In this document: in pieces, positions 8,875 through 17,240 of the stretch
Numbering within the stretch: the stretch's first letter is position 1
Layout: every line of letters begins with the position of its first letter
Assembly (NCBI GenBank): GCA_003242955.1
Contig: QJPH01000288.1
Location: 1 to 34,281 of the forward strand
Direction of reading: 5' to 3'
DNA length: 34,281 bases
DNA from: Candidatus Methylumidiphilus alinenensis
Lineage (GTDB): Bacteria; Pseudomonadota; Gammaproteobacteria; Methylococcales; Methylococcaceae
Program-made: the position numbers and the translations under genes
Notes under the pieces: generated by a model
The model's database searches: none
Seen by the model: only the letters and a program-made list of their open reading frames with translations
Told to the model about the DNA's origin: nothing

Positions 8875-9030
8875 TACTCCCGTATCATTCTAAAATTGGT
8901 TGATTTGTAGGATGGGCAAAGACCGCCAAGGCCGTGCCCATTAAACCGCGCCGACCAAGATGGGCACGGCCCTAGATGGGCCTTTGCCCATCCTACACTT
9001 TGTCCAATTTTGTAGTGATTAGGGAGTAAA
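8875..9030. repeat. Palindromic element between two family 1 copies
   Basis: The outer arms TACTCCCGTATCATTCTAAA and the complement of CCAATTTTGTAGTGATTAGG enclose an inner perfect pair GTAGGATGGGCAAAG / CTTTGCCCATCCTAC, and within that GGCCGTGCCCATT / GATGGGCACGGCC. The 12-mer ACTCCCGTATCA also occurs at 236-247 near family 1 copy a. No coding sequence is present. Confidence 0.65.
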
Positions 9031-9039
9031 TAATTATGT

Positions 9040-9122
9040 ACAGCGTTTTCATCTTTATAATATCCCTAATAAAAAATATTCAGTTAACGTGTCAAGTAAA
9101 CCTTTGATGTTGAAAACGCTGT
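9040..9122 (+). repeat. Family 1 miniature element, copy b (short form)
   Basis: This copy is 83 bp, flanked by T and A, so the boundary reads TACAGC...GCTGTA. The left arm CAGCGTTTTCATCTTTATAA equals copy a with one change. The right arm AAGTAAACCTTTGATGTTGA leads into AAACGCTGT and matches the right ends of copies c, d and e. The middle is shorter than in the other copies. Confidence 0.75.
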
Positions 9123-9169
9123 AAACCCCTTATTCGAAAATCTGCCTGCATGCCGAATTTAATACCGGT

Positions 9170-10321
<1,152 letters not shown>

Positions 10322-10324
10322 TCA

Positions 10325-10612
10325 ATGTCTCTAAGCACCACAGAGGTGAACAAAATTGCCTGGCTTGGACGCATCGCCATCGACGATGACAAAATCGAGG
10401 CTTACGCACATGATTTATCAGGAATTCTCGACTTTGTCGAGCAAATGAGCGCACTGGATACCAGTTCTGTAGTACCCATGGCCCACCCCATGGACCAAGC
10501 CCAGCGCCTTCGCGCGGACCAAGTGACCGAGGACAACCAACGCGAACTGTTTCAAGCCAACGCGCCATCGGTTGATGCGGGTCTGTTTTTAGTGCCAAAA
10601 GTCATTGAATAA
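10325..10612 (+). CDS. gatC: Asp-tRNA(Asn)/Glu-tRNA(Gln) amidotransferase subunit C
   Basis: GatC is the small clamp subunit that holds GatA and GatB together in the complex converting misacylated Asp-tRNA(Asn) and/or Glu-tRNA(Gln) to the correct amide form. The 95 residues show the family pattern VNKIAWLGRIAI near the start, LSGILDFVEQMSALDT in the middle, then the MAHPM...LRADQV and FLVPKVIE segments. The start ATG at 10325 follows a GGGGAAG ribosome-binding site. The longer upstream frame lacks one. gatA follows after 42 bases. Confidence 0.95.
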   Translation: MSLSTTEVNKIAWLGRIAIDDDKIEAYAHDLSGILDFVEQMSALDTSSVVPMAHPMDQAQRLRADQVTEDNQRELFQANAPSVDAGLFLVPKVIE

Positions 10613-10654
10613 CCAATAGCCCCGATCCAAAGTTACGCTTGAGACCTACAAAAG

Positions 10655-12118
10655 ATGCACAATAAAACCATTGCCGAACTTTCCCGTGGACTGCAACAAA
10701 GGCATTTTAGCAGCCTTGAGTTGACCGAACTTTTTTTGAACCGTATAGATGAGCATAACGAAAAACTCAATGCATTCATAACAGTCACCGACGAATTGGC
10801 CTGGGAACAAGCCAAACAAGCCGATGTCCGCCTCTCATCCGGTCAGTCCAACGCGCTTACAGGCATACCCATCGCGCAGAAGGACATTTTTTGCACCCAG
10901 GGTGTGCGCACCAGTTGTGGATCAAAAATGCTGGATAATTTTACCGCACCTTATAACGCCACTGTCGTCGAACGCTTCAACCAAGCCGGCGCGGTGATGT
11001 TGGGCAAGCTTAACATGGATGAATTTGCCATGGGTTCGTCTAATGAAACAAGCTATTACGGCCCAGTGAAAAATCCTTGGGATATTGGCACTGTTCCTGG
11101 AGGCTCTAGCGGCGGATCGGCCGCCGCCGTGGCCTCCCGTATTGCCCCTGGCGCGACCGGCACTGACACCGGCGGGTCCATACGCCAGCCCGCTGCATTT
11201 TGCGGGATTACCGGGCTGAAACCGACTTACGGCCTAGTGTCCCGCTGGGGCATGATCGCCTTTGCCTCCAGCCTAGACCAAGGCGGCCCGATGGCCCGCA
11301 CGGCCGAAGACTGCGCACTGATGCTGCAAACCATGGCCGGGTTTGACGAAAAAGATTCCACTAGCGTCAACCGCCCGGTTGAAGATTTTTCCGCGACGCT
11401 CAACGAACGGCTAGCTGGATTGAAAATAGGCTTGCCCAAGGAGTTCTTCGGCGAAGGCTTGGACCCGGAAATTGCCACGCTCATCCATGAGGCGGTTGCC
11501 GACTATGTCAAATTGGGAGCGACAGTAAAAGAAATTTCACTGCCCAATATGAATCTTTCCGCTCCGGCCTATTATGTGGTCGCCCCGGCTGAATGCTCGT
11601 CCAATCTGGCCCGGTTCGACGGGGTCCGTTACGGCTATCGTTGCCAAAACCCCAAAGACTTGCACGACCTCTATACGCGTTCCAGGGGCGAGGGCTTCGG
11701 CGCGGAAGTCAAGCGCCGCATCCTGATAGGCACTTATGTGCTATCCGCCGGCTATTACGATGCCTATTATCTCAAAGCGCAGAAAATCCGCCGCCTGATA
11801 AGCGATGACTTCAAAAGGGCTTTCCAAGAAGTGGATGTCATCATGGGCCCTACCTCGCCTTCCGTGGCGTTCCGCTTCGGGGAAAAAAGCGCCGACCCGA
11901 TTGCTATGTACTTGTCGGACATTTACACCATTGCCCTGAATCTTGCTGGCCTGCCAGGCATGTCCATCCCTGTGGGCTTCTCGAAAAACTTACCCGTGGG
12001 GATGCAGATCATTGGCAATTATTTCTCCGAGAGCCGGTTGCTGAATGTTGCGCACCAGTATCAGCAGGTGACTGATTGGCATCACAAAACGCCTGTGGGG
12101 TTTTGTGATAGCCATTAG
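10655..12118 (+). CDS. gatA: Asp-tRNA(Asn)/Glu-tRNA(Gln) amidotransferase subunit A
   Basis: GatA is the glutaminase subunit of the GatCAB complex and belongs to the amidase-signature family. It releases ammonia from glutamine for use in GatB. The Ser-cisSer-Lys triad can be read as K76 (IAQKDIF), S151 ([12 protein letters not shown]) and S175 ([12 protein letters not shown]). The spacing matches that of characterised GatA proteins. The length (487) is normal and the frame intact. It is co-directional with gatC, but gatB does not follow directly: the stop is succeeded by a family 2 repeat and an accessory island. Confidence 0.97.
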   Translation: MHNKTIAELSRGLQQRHFSSLELTELFLNRIDEHNEKLNAFITVTDELAWEQAKQADVRLSSGQSNALTGIPIAQKDIFCTQGVRTSCGSKMLDNFTAPYNATVVERFNQAGAVMLGKLNMDEFAMGSSNETSYYGPVKNPWDIGTVPGGSSGGSAAAVASRIAPGATGTDTGGSIRQPAAFCGITGLKPTYGLVSRWGMIAFASSLDQGGPMARTAEDCALMLQTMAGFDEKDSTSVNRPVEDFSATLNERLAGLKIGLPKEFFGEGLDPEIATLIHEAVADYVKLGATVKEISLPNMNLSAPAYYVVAPAECSSNLARFDGVRYGYRCQNPKDLHDLYTRSRGEGFGAEVKRRILIGTYVLSAGYYDAYYLKAQKIRRLISDDFKRAFQEVDVIMGPTSPSVAFRFGEKSADPIAMYLSDIYTIALNLAGLPGMSIPVGFSKNLPVGMQIIGNYFSESRLLNVAHQYQQVTDWHHKTPVGFCDSH

Positions 12119-12166
12119 TACGATAACTTTTTGACTACATTAAATATTTTGGGTATTCTGGTCAAC

Positions 12167-12331
12167 TAAGGTGTTCCCTGTGAAAGAACATCCCATCAAG
12201 AATCTGATACATAGGCAAAAAGAGAGTCCATGAAAGGCACGAAAAACACGAACAAAAGCATGTCTTGTTCGTGCCTTTCGTGTTTTTCGTGGACAATGCT
12301 TTTGGTAGATTCATTATTAGAAATCACCTAA
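12167..12331 (+). repeat. Family 2 miniature element, copy 1
   Basis: This 165-bp element begins TAAGGTGTTCCCTGTGAAAG and ends ATTAGAAATCACCTAA. Its right 35 bases (TTTTGGTAGATTCATTATTA onward) match the copy beside ruvB with few changes. The interior carries its own hairpin, CGAAAAACACGAACAA against TTGTTCGTGCCTTTCGTGTT. The left end is more diverged than the right. Confidence 0.6.
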
Positions 12332-12357
12332 TCTAGTGACTATTATGGGTAAAGACC

Positions 12358-12612
12358 ATGACCGAGAACATTGACAGCTTAATTCTTGAACACCTCAAAG
12401 GCTTTAGAAACGAATTCAAAAGCTTTAAATCAAAATATGACGAGGATATTAAAGACATCAAATTAAGGCTGACGACGCTAGAAAGAGGAATAGGCAGCAT
12501 GAAAAGAGAGACTGCCGATCTTTACGAAGACCATGCCAGACAACAAGCAGCCATCGACAGATTGACGGATAGGATTGACAAGATCGAGAGAAGACTTGAT
12601 TTAAGCAATTAG
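12358..12612 (+). CDS. Small coiled-coil hypothetical protein
   Basis: This 84-residue protein has no recognised family. From about residue 12 onward it is highly charged (many K, E, D and R) with hydrophobic residues at heptad spacing (IKDIKLRLTTLERGIGSM, AAIDRLTDRIDKIERRLDL), so it should form an extended coiled coil and probably oligomerise. No signal peptide or membrane segment is present. A GGTAAAG lies eight bases before the ATG. It is preceded by a family 2 repeat and followed by an inverted repeat. Its function cannot be stated. Confidence 0.6.
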   Translation: MTENIDSLILEHLKGFRNEFKSFKSKYDEDIKDIKLRLTTLERGIGSMKRETADLYEDHARQQAAIDRLTDRIDKIERRLDLSN

Positions 12613-12645
12613 GATATGGTCGAGAACAACTTCCCTGTTTAATCA

Positions 12646-12737
12646 GACAGGATGAACAGGAATGACAGGATGGAGTCGTGTGAATGTGGCTTCATGTCAC
12701 AAGAAAATCCTGTTTATCCTGTCAATCCTGTCCTGTC
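12646..12737. repeat. Inverted repeat built from ACAGGAT units
   Basis: The left arm GACAGGATGAACAGGAATGA and the right arm TCCTGTTTATCCTGTCAATC are complementary with a few mismatches, and each arm is itself a series of short CAGGAT/ATCCTG units. The right arm ends in CCTGTC followed by a run of six T, so it could also end transcription of the coiled-coil gene. Confidence 0.6.
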
Positions 12738-12796
12738 TTTTTTCGGAAAGTTGTATTTGACCAAATCCTAAGGCGGACACTAGGCAAGCAACTCAA

Positions 12797-13084
12797 ATGA
12801 AAATCACTTATCCAGTCTTGTTTGAAGCCCAGCCCGAAGGTGGCTTCACTGTGACATTTCCAGATTTTCCCGAAGCAATTACAGAAGGTGATACCATTGA
12901 GCAAGCGCGATTCAATGCCGCTGAATGTCTGTCTTTGGTGTTGGATGTGCGGATGGAGCAAAGGGATAGTATACCAATCCCATTGCTGCCTGAGGGAACT
13001 GAAACCGTAGAACCAGACGCGGCAACTCATGCTGCTTTGCTAGTTCATTTGAATCGAGAATACGAGCATAAATCATTTTATTAG
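12797..13084 (+). CDS. HicB-like antitoxin-fold protein (orphan)
   Basis: This 95-residue protein carries the HicB-type N-terminal domain with a degenerate RNase H-like fold: ITYPVLFEAQPEGGFTVTFPDFPEAITEGDTIEQARFNAAECL, covering residues about 3-45. HicB proteins normally neutralise the HicA mRNA interferase and often repress their own operon. No hicA-sized frame (about 60 codons) was found on either side, and the C-terminal part (ending VHLNREYEHKSFY) is short, with no clear ribbon-helix-helix or HTH domain. It may be a stranded antitoxin or a HicB-fold protein with another role. Confidence 0.75.
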   Translation: MKITYPVLFEAQPEGGFTVTFPDFPEAITEGDTIEQARFNAAECLSLVLDVRMEQRDSIPIPLLPEGTETVEPDAATHAALLVHLNREYEHKSFY

Positions 13085-13107
13085 AGAATTTATGGAAGGA
13101 GATACCG

Positions 13108-13827
13108 ATGGCTAACTCTAATTTTAAGCAACTTAAAAACTTAGTACTAGTAGCCGGACACGCCGTCTACATTGGAAACGACTTTATCGAACCGGCAGAG
13201 GATCGAAACTGGTTTCTCCAATCATTCCAGAGGGGTGAGCCGCCTTACTACATTGAACATATCCGTGCAGGCATCGACGACGCAGCCAGAGACCCGTCAT
13301 CGCTGCTCGTCTTCTCAGGAGGACAGACACGCTATGAAGCCGGACCAAGGAGCGAAGCGCAAAGCTATTGGAATCTAGCCGATTACTTTCAGTGGTGGTC
13401 AGAACCCGATGTCAAATCTCGTTCAACGACCGAGGAGTTTGCGAGAGACTCGTTTGAGAACCTATTGTTCGCAATTTGTCGTTTCAGAGAATGTACTGAT
13501 CATTATCCTGAAAAGATTCAAGTTGTGTCTTGGGCATTCAAAGAAAGACGATTCGACCTCCACCGCGAGGCTCTTAGGATTTCATCGGATCAATTCCAAT
13601 TCCATGGCGTGAACCAACCAGCAGATATTGACGGAGCAGAAAAGGGCGAGGCTAAGGCAATTGCCGCTTTTAAGAATGATCCATACGGTACGGGCATTGA
13701 TTTAGGCGGTAAGCGAATTGGGCGAAATCCATTCTATAGGACTAATCCTTATCCTTTGAGTTGTAATGATATTAAAGGACTGTTAGAGCATACAACGTTA
13801 TATGATGGAAAACTTCCTTGGTGTTAA
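13108..13827 (+). CDS. DUF218/YdcF-SanA-like protein without membrane anchor
   Basis: The 239-residue protein resembles the DUF218 (ElyC/SanA/YdcF) superfamily. The first strand and loop LVLVAGHAVYIG, then LLVFSGGQTR and RSEAQSYWNLADYF, are the conserved positions of that fold (motifs GGxTR and SEA). DUF218 proteins have a Rossmann-like fold, and some act in envelope biogenesis. This one has no membrane helix or signal peptide, so it is probably cytoplasmic. It has a strong AAGGAGA ribosome-binding site before the ATG and follows the HicB-like gene by 23 bases, so the two may be one transcript. The exact reaction is unknown. Confidence 0.65.
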   Translation: MANSNFKQLKNLVLVAGHAVYIGNDFIEPAEDRNWFLQSFQRGEPPYYIEHIRAGIDDAARDPSSLLVFSGGQTRYEAGPRSEAQSYWNLADYFQWWSEPDVKSRSTTEEFARDSFENLLFAICRFRECTDHYPEKIQVVSWAFKERRFDLHREALRISSDQFQFHGVNQPADIDGAEKGEAKAIAAFKNDPYGTGIDLGGKRIGRNPFYRTNPYPLSCNDIKGLLEHTTLYDGKLPWC

Positions 13828-13918
13828 TCTGAATATAGGCATCTATTCAATCCAAAGACACCATGTTAATCTCGAACGGAATCTCCGAAATTACCCTTTA
13901 TTTTAGTTCCCACACTCC

Positions 13919-14172
13919 ATCGCTCACCTTATACACAAGTATTGGAGACCCGTCATTTCGGCAGAGATGCCGAAATCCAGCGTCCAAGGATGGCAAGCTA
14001 AGGGCAACGACAAGTGTTTGTGTATCCATGGACGTGAAACTGCTGACTGGCAAGTCATCTAAATCAAACATTTGTACAATCGGCATATTACCGTCCATGG
14101 CCTGGATTTAGGCATCCCAGCCGAAATGACGGTTTTTTCTGGCATGGCCGGACTTGTGTATAACGATGAGCG
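13919..14172. repeat. Palindromic element, CGTCATTTCGGC type
   Basis: The stretch between the DUF218 gene and the first DUF29 gene is a large imperfect palindrome. The outer arms are TATACACAAGT at about 13931 and ACTTGTGTATA at about 14152. The inner arms are CCGTCATTTCGGC at about 13948 and GCCGAAATGACGG near 14120-14132. The small frames across it are by-products of the repeat. Its CGTCAT-xx-GGCAGxGATGCC-xx-ATCCAG layout resembles the element at 21109-21279. Confidence 0.6.
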
Positions 14173-14208
14173 GAGACCGTAGGAACGATTCAAATTTACA
14201 CAATTAAC

Positions 14209-14236
14209 CAAGTAATTATTAGATATTGAAAACGCC
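14209..14236 (+). repeat. Solo right end of a family 1 element
   Basis: The stretch AAGTAATTATTAGATATTGA followed by AAACGC matches the right arm of family 1 copies d and b (AAGTAACTATTCGATATTAA then AAACGCTGT). No matching left arm is found within 150 bases upstream, so this is a remnant or one-ended copy. It stops directly at the DUF29 start codon. Confidence 0.5.
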
Positions 14237-14237
14237 G

Positions 14238-14681
14238 ATGAACACGCAAATCTACCGTGAAGATTTCCACGCCTGGGCCTTGCAAAACGCACAGTTGCTG
14301 CGCGATGGACGGCTTGCTGAAATCGACATTGAGAATATCGCCGAGGAGTTGGAAGACATGGGCGCAAGCAAAGGGCGCGAATTGGAAAGCCGTTTGGGGA
14401 TATTGCTTGCCCATCTGTTGAAATGGGTTTATCAGCAAGAACGGCGAGGCAGCAGTTGGCAAGCCACTATCCGCGAACAACGGCGTCGCATTGTCAGATT
14501 ACTTAAAAAAAATCCAAGCCTGAAAAGCGAATTAGACGAAGCATTTCTTGAAGCTTATGGCGATGCGAAGCTGATTGCCATGCGTGAAACTGGAATCGAC
14601 GAAGCGATTTTTCCCAAGGCGAGTCCTTTTACAATAGAACAAGCCCTAAACGACGCCTACTGGCCTGAACAGGCATCATGA
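14238..14681 (+). CDS. DUF29 family protein, paralogue 1
   Basis: This is a 147-residue DUF29 protein, a family of unknown function common in cyanobacteria and some gammaproteobacteria. Hallmarks are YREDFHAWALQNAQLLR, the acidic IDIENIAEELEDMG, LLAHLLKWVYQ and SWQATIREQRRRI. It is predicted to be all-helical and soluble. By eye it is about three quarters identical to the second copy at 16777, best in the first 95 residues. The start MNTQ is chosen because it matches that copy, although an in-frame ATG exists 12 bases upstream inside the repeat remnant. It lies directly upstream of a Uma2 gene. Confidence 0.88.
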   Translation: MNTQIYREDFHAWALQNAQLLRDGRLAEIDIENIAEELEDMGASKGRELESRLGILLAHLLKWVYQQERRGSSWQATIREQRRRIVRLLKKNPSLKSELDEAFLEAYGDAKLIAMRETGIDEAIFPKASPFTIEQALNDAYWPEQAS

Positions 14682-14705
14682 CTAAAGCATAAAATTTATA
14701 CAGTC

Positions 14706-15179
14706 ATGATCGACTCCCGCTTATTAACAGCCGACCAACTAGGCATCCGCCTGGAAGTGGTCAATGGCCTTTCCATCTGGGAAGCGCAGCCACTTTACAA
14801 GCATCAAAAGGCCGTGGAGCGGATTGCGCAGTCGATACGCCAGATTGATGAAAATTGCGCCTGTGTCCATGCAATGGATGTGTATGTGCAGTTTCCAAAC
14901 GGACTTAAACGGCCTGATATTTCCATCTTCTGCCGGGAACCGACAGAAGCGGAGCAGGAAAATGTTTTGACCTTGATTCCCGAAGCGGTGGTTGAAGTCG
15001 TCAGCAAGGGTTATGAGGCCAAAGACTTGGAAATCGGCCCGCCGTTTTATTTATCGCAAGGCGTCAAGGATGTGCTGATTTTCGACCCGTCCACCTTGCT
15101 GGTGTTGCATGTAAAGCATGGTAGGGCGGAGCGGATGATTTCCCCTGTGGATATTGTTTTGCAATGTGGTTGCGAGTAA
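14706..15179 (+). CDS. Uma2-family (DUF820) nuclease-fold protein, possibly inactive
   Basis: The 157-residue product fits the Uma2 family, which has a PD-(D/E)xK nuclease fold. RPDISIFC supplies the expected aspartate and IPEAVVEVVSKGYEAKD the expected acidic strand, followed by YLSQGVKDVLIFDPST, the family's GVxxxxxxDP block. Compared with the neighbour at 15362, the lysine usually found before the Y-xx-GV block is absent (DLEIGPPFYLSQGV) and the N-terminus is shorter. Catalysis is therefore doubtful. Family biology is poorly known despite large copy numbers in cyanobacteria. Confidence 0.75.
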   Translation: MIDSRLLTADQLGIRLEVVNGLSIWEAQPLYKHQKAVERIAQSIRQIDENCACVHAMDVYVQFPNGLKRPDISIFCREPTEAEQENVLTLIPEAVVEVVSKGYEAKDLEIGPPFYLSQGVKDVLIFDPSTLLVLHVKHGRAERMISPVDIVLQCGCE

Positions 15180-15183
15180 CTAT

Positions 15184-15346
15184 CTGATGATAAGCACCGT
15201 GCCGTTGAAAACCTGTGTCGTAGCCCGGATGGAGCCCTCCGGGCTTAATCCGGGTTGGCGCGGCATCTCTGATTGTACCGTATCCCCCGGATTACGCCGC
15301 AGGCGGCTTCATCCGGGCTACGGCCTACACAGTTGCATAACATCAG
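15184..15346. repeat. Palindromic element with GTAGCCCGGAT stem and CTGATGTTA-type ends
   Basis: The central arms CGTAGCCCGGATGGAGCC (15219) and GGCTTCATCCGGGCTACG (15305-15322) form a long stem with smaller CCGGGCTTAATCCGG-type pairs within. The outer ends CTGATGATAAGCAC and GTTGCATAACATCAG are inverted copies of the terminus also found at 361-375, 18671 and 18934. It fills the gap between the two Uma2 genes. Confidence 0.65.
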
Positions 15347-15361
15347 TTACTATTTAATTAA

Positions 15362-15934
15362 ATGAACTTTATCGCCCGAAAAAGTATCGATTCAAGCCCA
15401 TTCGACGAGTTCATGGCCTTGCCGGAAAACCTCGTCGGTGAAATTATTGGCGGGCAGTTATATACCCAACCCCGTCCGGCGGGTCCGCATAACAACGCAG
15501 AAACCTGCTTGGGTTCGGCGCTTAACCCGCCGTTCCAACAGGGCAAAGGGGGACCAGGTGGCTGGTGGATACAAGTTGAACCGGAAGTTCATTTCATTCG
15601 CGATACAGAAATTACCGTGCCTGACCTAGGTGGTTGGCGGCGGGAAAGAATGCCAAACCTTCCCCGTGACCATCGCTATGAGGTTGTCCCCGATTGGGTC
15701 TGCGAGATTCTTTCGCCGGGTACGGCGAAAAAGGATCGAAGCATAAAAATGCCTGTGTACGCCCGTTTTGGAGTGGCCCATGTTTGGCTGGTTGACCCTT
15801 TGGAGCGGACCTTGGAAGCGTTTACTTTGCAAGAAGGCCGATGGATGCTGAACGGTGTATTGAAAGACGAGGATTTGGTTAGTTTTCCACCGTTTGAGGC
15901 CGTGACTTTTTCGCTGGCGGATTTGTGGAGTTAA
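15362..15934 (+). CDS. Uma2-family (DUF820) putative endonuclease
   Basis: This is a 190-residue Uma2 protein with a complete-looking active site: TVPDLGGWRRERMP (aspartate of the PD motif, about residue 84), PDWVCEILSPGTAKKDRSIKMPVYARFGVAHVWLVDP (glutamate in CEILSPGT, lysine in SIKMPVYA). The rest is typical: LVGEIIGGQLYTQPRPAGPHN at the start and DLW near the end. Uma2 proteins are assumed to act on nucleic acid, but substrates are largely unproven. No ribosome-binding site is clear. The methyltransferase gene starts six bases after its stop. Confidence 0.85.
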   Translation: MNFIARKSIDSSPFDEFMALPENLVGEIIGGQLYTQPRPAGPHNNAETCLGSALNPPFQQGKGGPGGWWIQVEPEVHFIRDTEITVPDLGGWRRERMPNLPRDHRYEVVPDWVCEILSPGTAKKDRSIKMPVYARFGVAHVWLVDPLERTLEAFTLQEGRWMLNGVLKDEDLVSFPPFEAVTFSLADLWS

Positions 15935-15940
15935 TTTACG

Positions 15941-16774
15941 ATGAAGAAATTGCCTTATTTTGATTATTTGTTGGCCTCATTGAATGAAAACAATGACCTT
16001 GAAAAAAGTTTCGGCCGTCATGTGCATTGGGGATATTGGGAAACACCTAAACTGGCGACCTTGAGTGTGGACGACTTTGCCCAGGCTGCGGAAAACCTAA
16101 GCCAATTAGTGTTTAATGCGGCGGATGTAAAAGATGGGCAGTCGGTGCTAGATGTAGGCTGTGGTTTTGGCGGAACCATTGCCAGCCTAAATGAAACCCA
16201 TAGGGGACTAAGGCTAGTGGGTCTTAACATCGACGAACGCCAATTGGAGAGGGCAAGGCAACAAGTGGAGGCAATCGAAAATAACACCGTTGAATTTCAA
16301 CAAGGCGATGCCTGCGCCCTCCCTTTTGCAGATAATTCTTTTGACGTTGTCCTCGCCGTGGAATGTATTTTTCATTTTCCCAGCCGCGAAAAATTCTTCA
16401 ACGAAGCCTTTCGGGTTTTGAAACCCGGCGGCTATTTAGCCCTGTCTGACTTCGTGTTAAGCAGTTTATTGCCGAGTCGGTCACTAGGAAAAGTCAACAA
16501 TGGCTTTTTCGGTGACTGCGATATTGGGTACACCAAAGAAAAATATTATGCATTGGCAAAAGAAAGCAACTTTAGCCTTTGCGTTGATAAAGACATTACA
16601 AAAAACACCCTGCCCACTTATAATTATTTACGGTCAATGTTTATCAAAAAGGATCAAAATAAATCTAGGCCATCCAGCCCAATGACGGCGGTTTTATCAA
16701 CACTTGCCATTGAAGTAGTGAGCCGATTGAATTTGCTGAAATATTATGTCTTTTCATTTCAAAAACCTCGCTAA
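15941..16774 (+). CDS. Class I SAM-dependent methyltransferase (small-molecule type)
   Basis: The 277-residue protein is a Rossmann-fold methyltransferase of the UbiE/Methyltransf_11 type. Motif I is VLDVGCGFGGTIA (about residues 68-80), the adenine-binding acidic residue lies in VGLNIDERQLERA, motif II is QGDACALPFADNSFDVVLAVECIFHF, and motif III is AFRVLKPGGYLALSDF. The N-terminal HVHWGYWETP is seen in methyltransferases acting on lipids, sterols and secondary metabolites. There is no DNA-methyltransferase motif (no DPPY or PCQ), so it is not a restriction-modification partner. The substrate is unknown. It sits tightly between a Uma2 gene and DUF29 paralogue 2 (two-base gap). Confidence 0.85.
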   Translation: MKKLPYFDYLLASLNENNDLEKSFGRHVHWGYWETPKLATLSVDDFAQAAENLSQLVFNAADVKDGQSVLDVGCGFGGTIASLNETHRGLRLVGLNIDERQLERARQQVEAIENNTVEFQQGDACALPFADNSFDVVLAVECIFHFPSREKFFNEAFRVLKPGGYLALSDFVLSSLLPSRSLGKVNNGFFGDCDIGYTKEKYYALAKESNFSLCVDKDITKNTLPTYNYLRSMFIKKDQNKSRPSSPMTAVLSTLAIEVVSRLNLLKYYVFSFQKPR

Positions 16775-16776
16775 AA

Positions 16777-17211
16777 ATGAACACGCAAAATTACACCGAA
16801 GACTTCCACGCTTGGGCTTTGCAAAACGCCCAGTTGCTGCGCGAGGGACGGCTTGATGACATCGACATTGACAATATCGCCGAGGAACTGGAAGACATGG
16901 GGGGCAGCAAAGAGCGTGAATTGGAAAGCCGTCTAGGGGTATTGCTGGCCCATTTGTTAAAATGGGTCTATCAACCAGAACGCCGTGGCAATAGCTGGCA
17001 AGCAACCATAGAAGAACAGCGCCGCCGCATCGAACGCTTATTACGCAAAAATCCAAGCCTACAATCCAAGCTTGCTGAATGTTTTTGTGATGCCTATGGC
17101 GATGCCCGTCTGATTGCCGTGCGCGAAACCGGATTCAATAAAAATAGTTTTCCCAGTGATTGCCCATTCACATTGGTGCAAACTTTGGACGATGCCTATT
17201 GGCCTGATTAA
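16777..17211 (+). CDS. DUF29 family protein, paralogue 2
   Basis: This 144-residue DUF29 protein starts MNTQNYTEDFHAWALQNAQLLRE and keeps the same motifs as paralogue 1 (IDIDNIAEELEDMG, LLAHLLKWVYQPERRG, SWQATIEEQRRRIERLL). Divergence is concentrated after residue 95. It begins two bases after the methyltransferase stop and ends 29 bases before gatB, so readthrough from the island into gatB is likely. The function of the family is not known. Confidence 0.88.
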   Translation: MNTQNYTEDFHAWALQNAQLLREGRLDDIDIDNIAEELEDMGGSKERELESRLGVLLAHLLKWVYQPERRGNSWQATIEEQRRRIERLLRKNPSLQSKLAECFCDAYGDARLIAVRETGFNKNSFPSDCPFTLVQTLDDAYWPD

Positions 17212-17240
17212 TTTCAACTAAGATTTAAGGTACATACATT

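Noticed and set aside
12613-12796. A hicA toxin gene before the HicB-like gene
   Set aside because: The interval is mainly an inverted repeat, and no frame with the HicA double-stranded RNA-binding-like pattern is found.
13863-14111. Short frames on both strands between the DUF218 and DUF29 genes
   Set aside because: They lie within the palindromic element at 13919-14172 and are by-products of its symmetry.
15941-16774. Methyltransferase as a DNA-modification partner of the Uma2 genes
   Set aside because: It lacks the catalytic motifs of DNA methyltransferases (PCQ, DPPY/NPPY). The N-terminus and motifs point to a small-molecule or lipid substrate.
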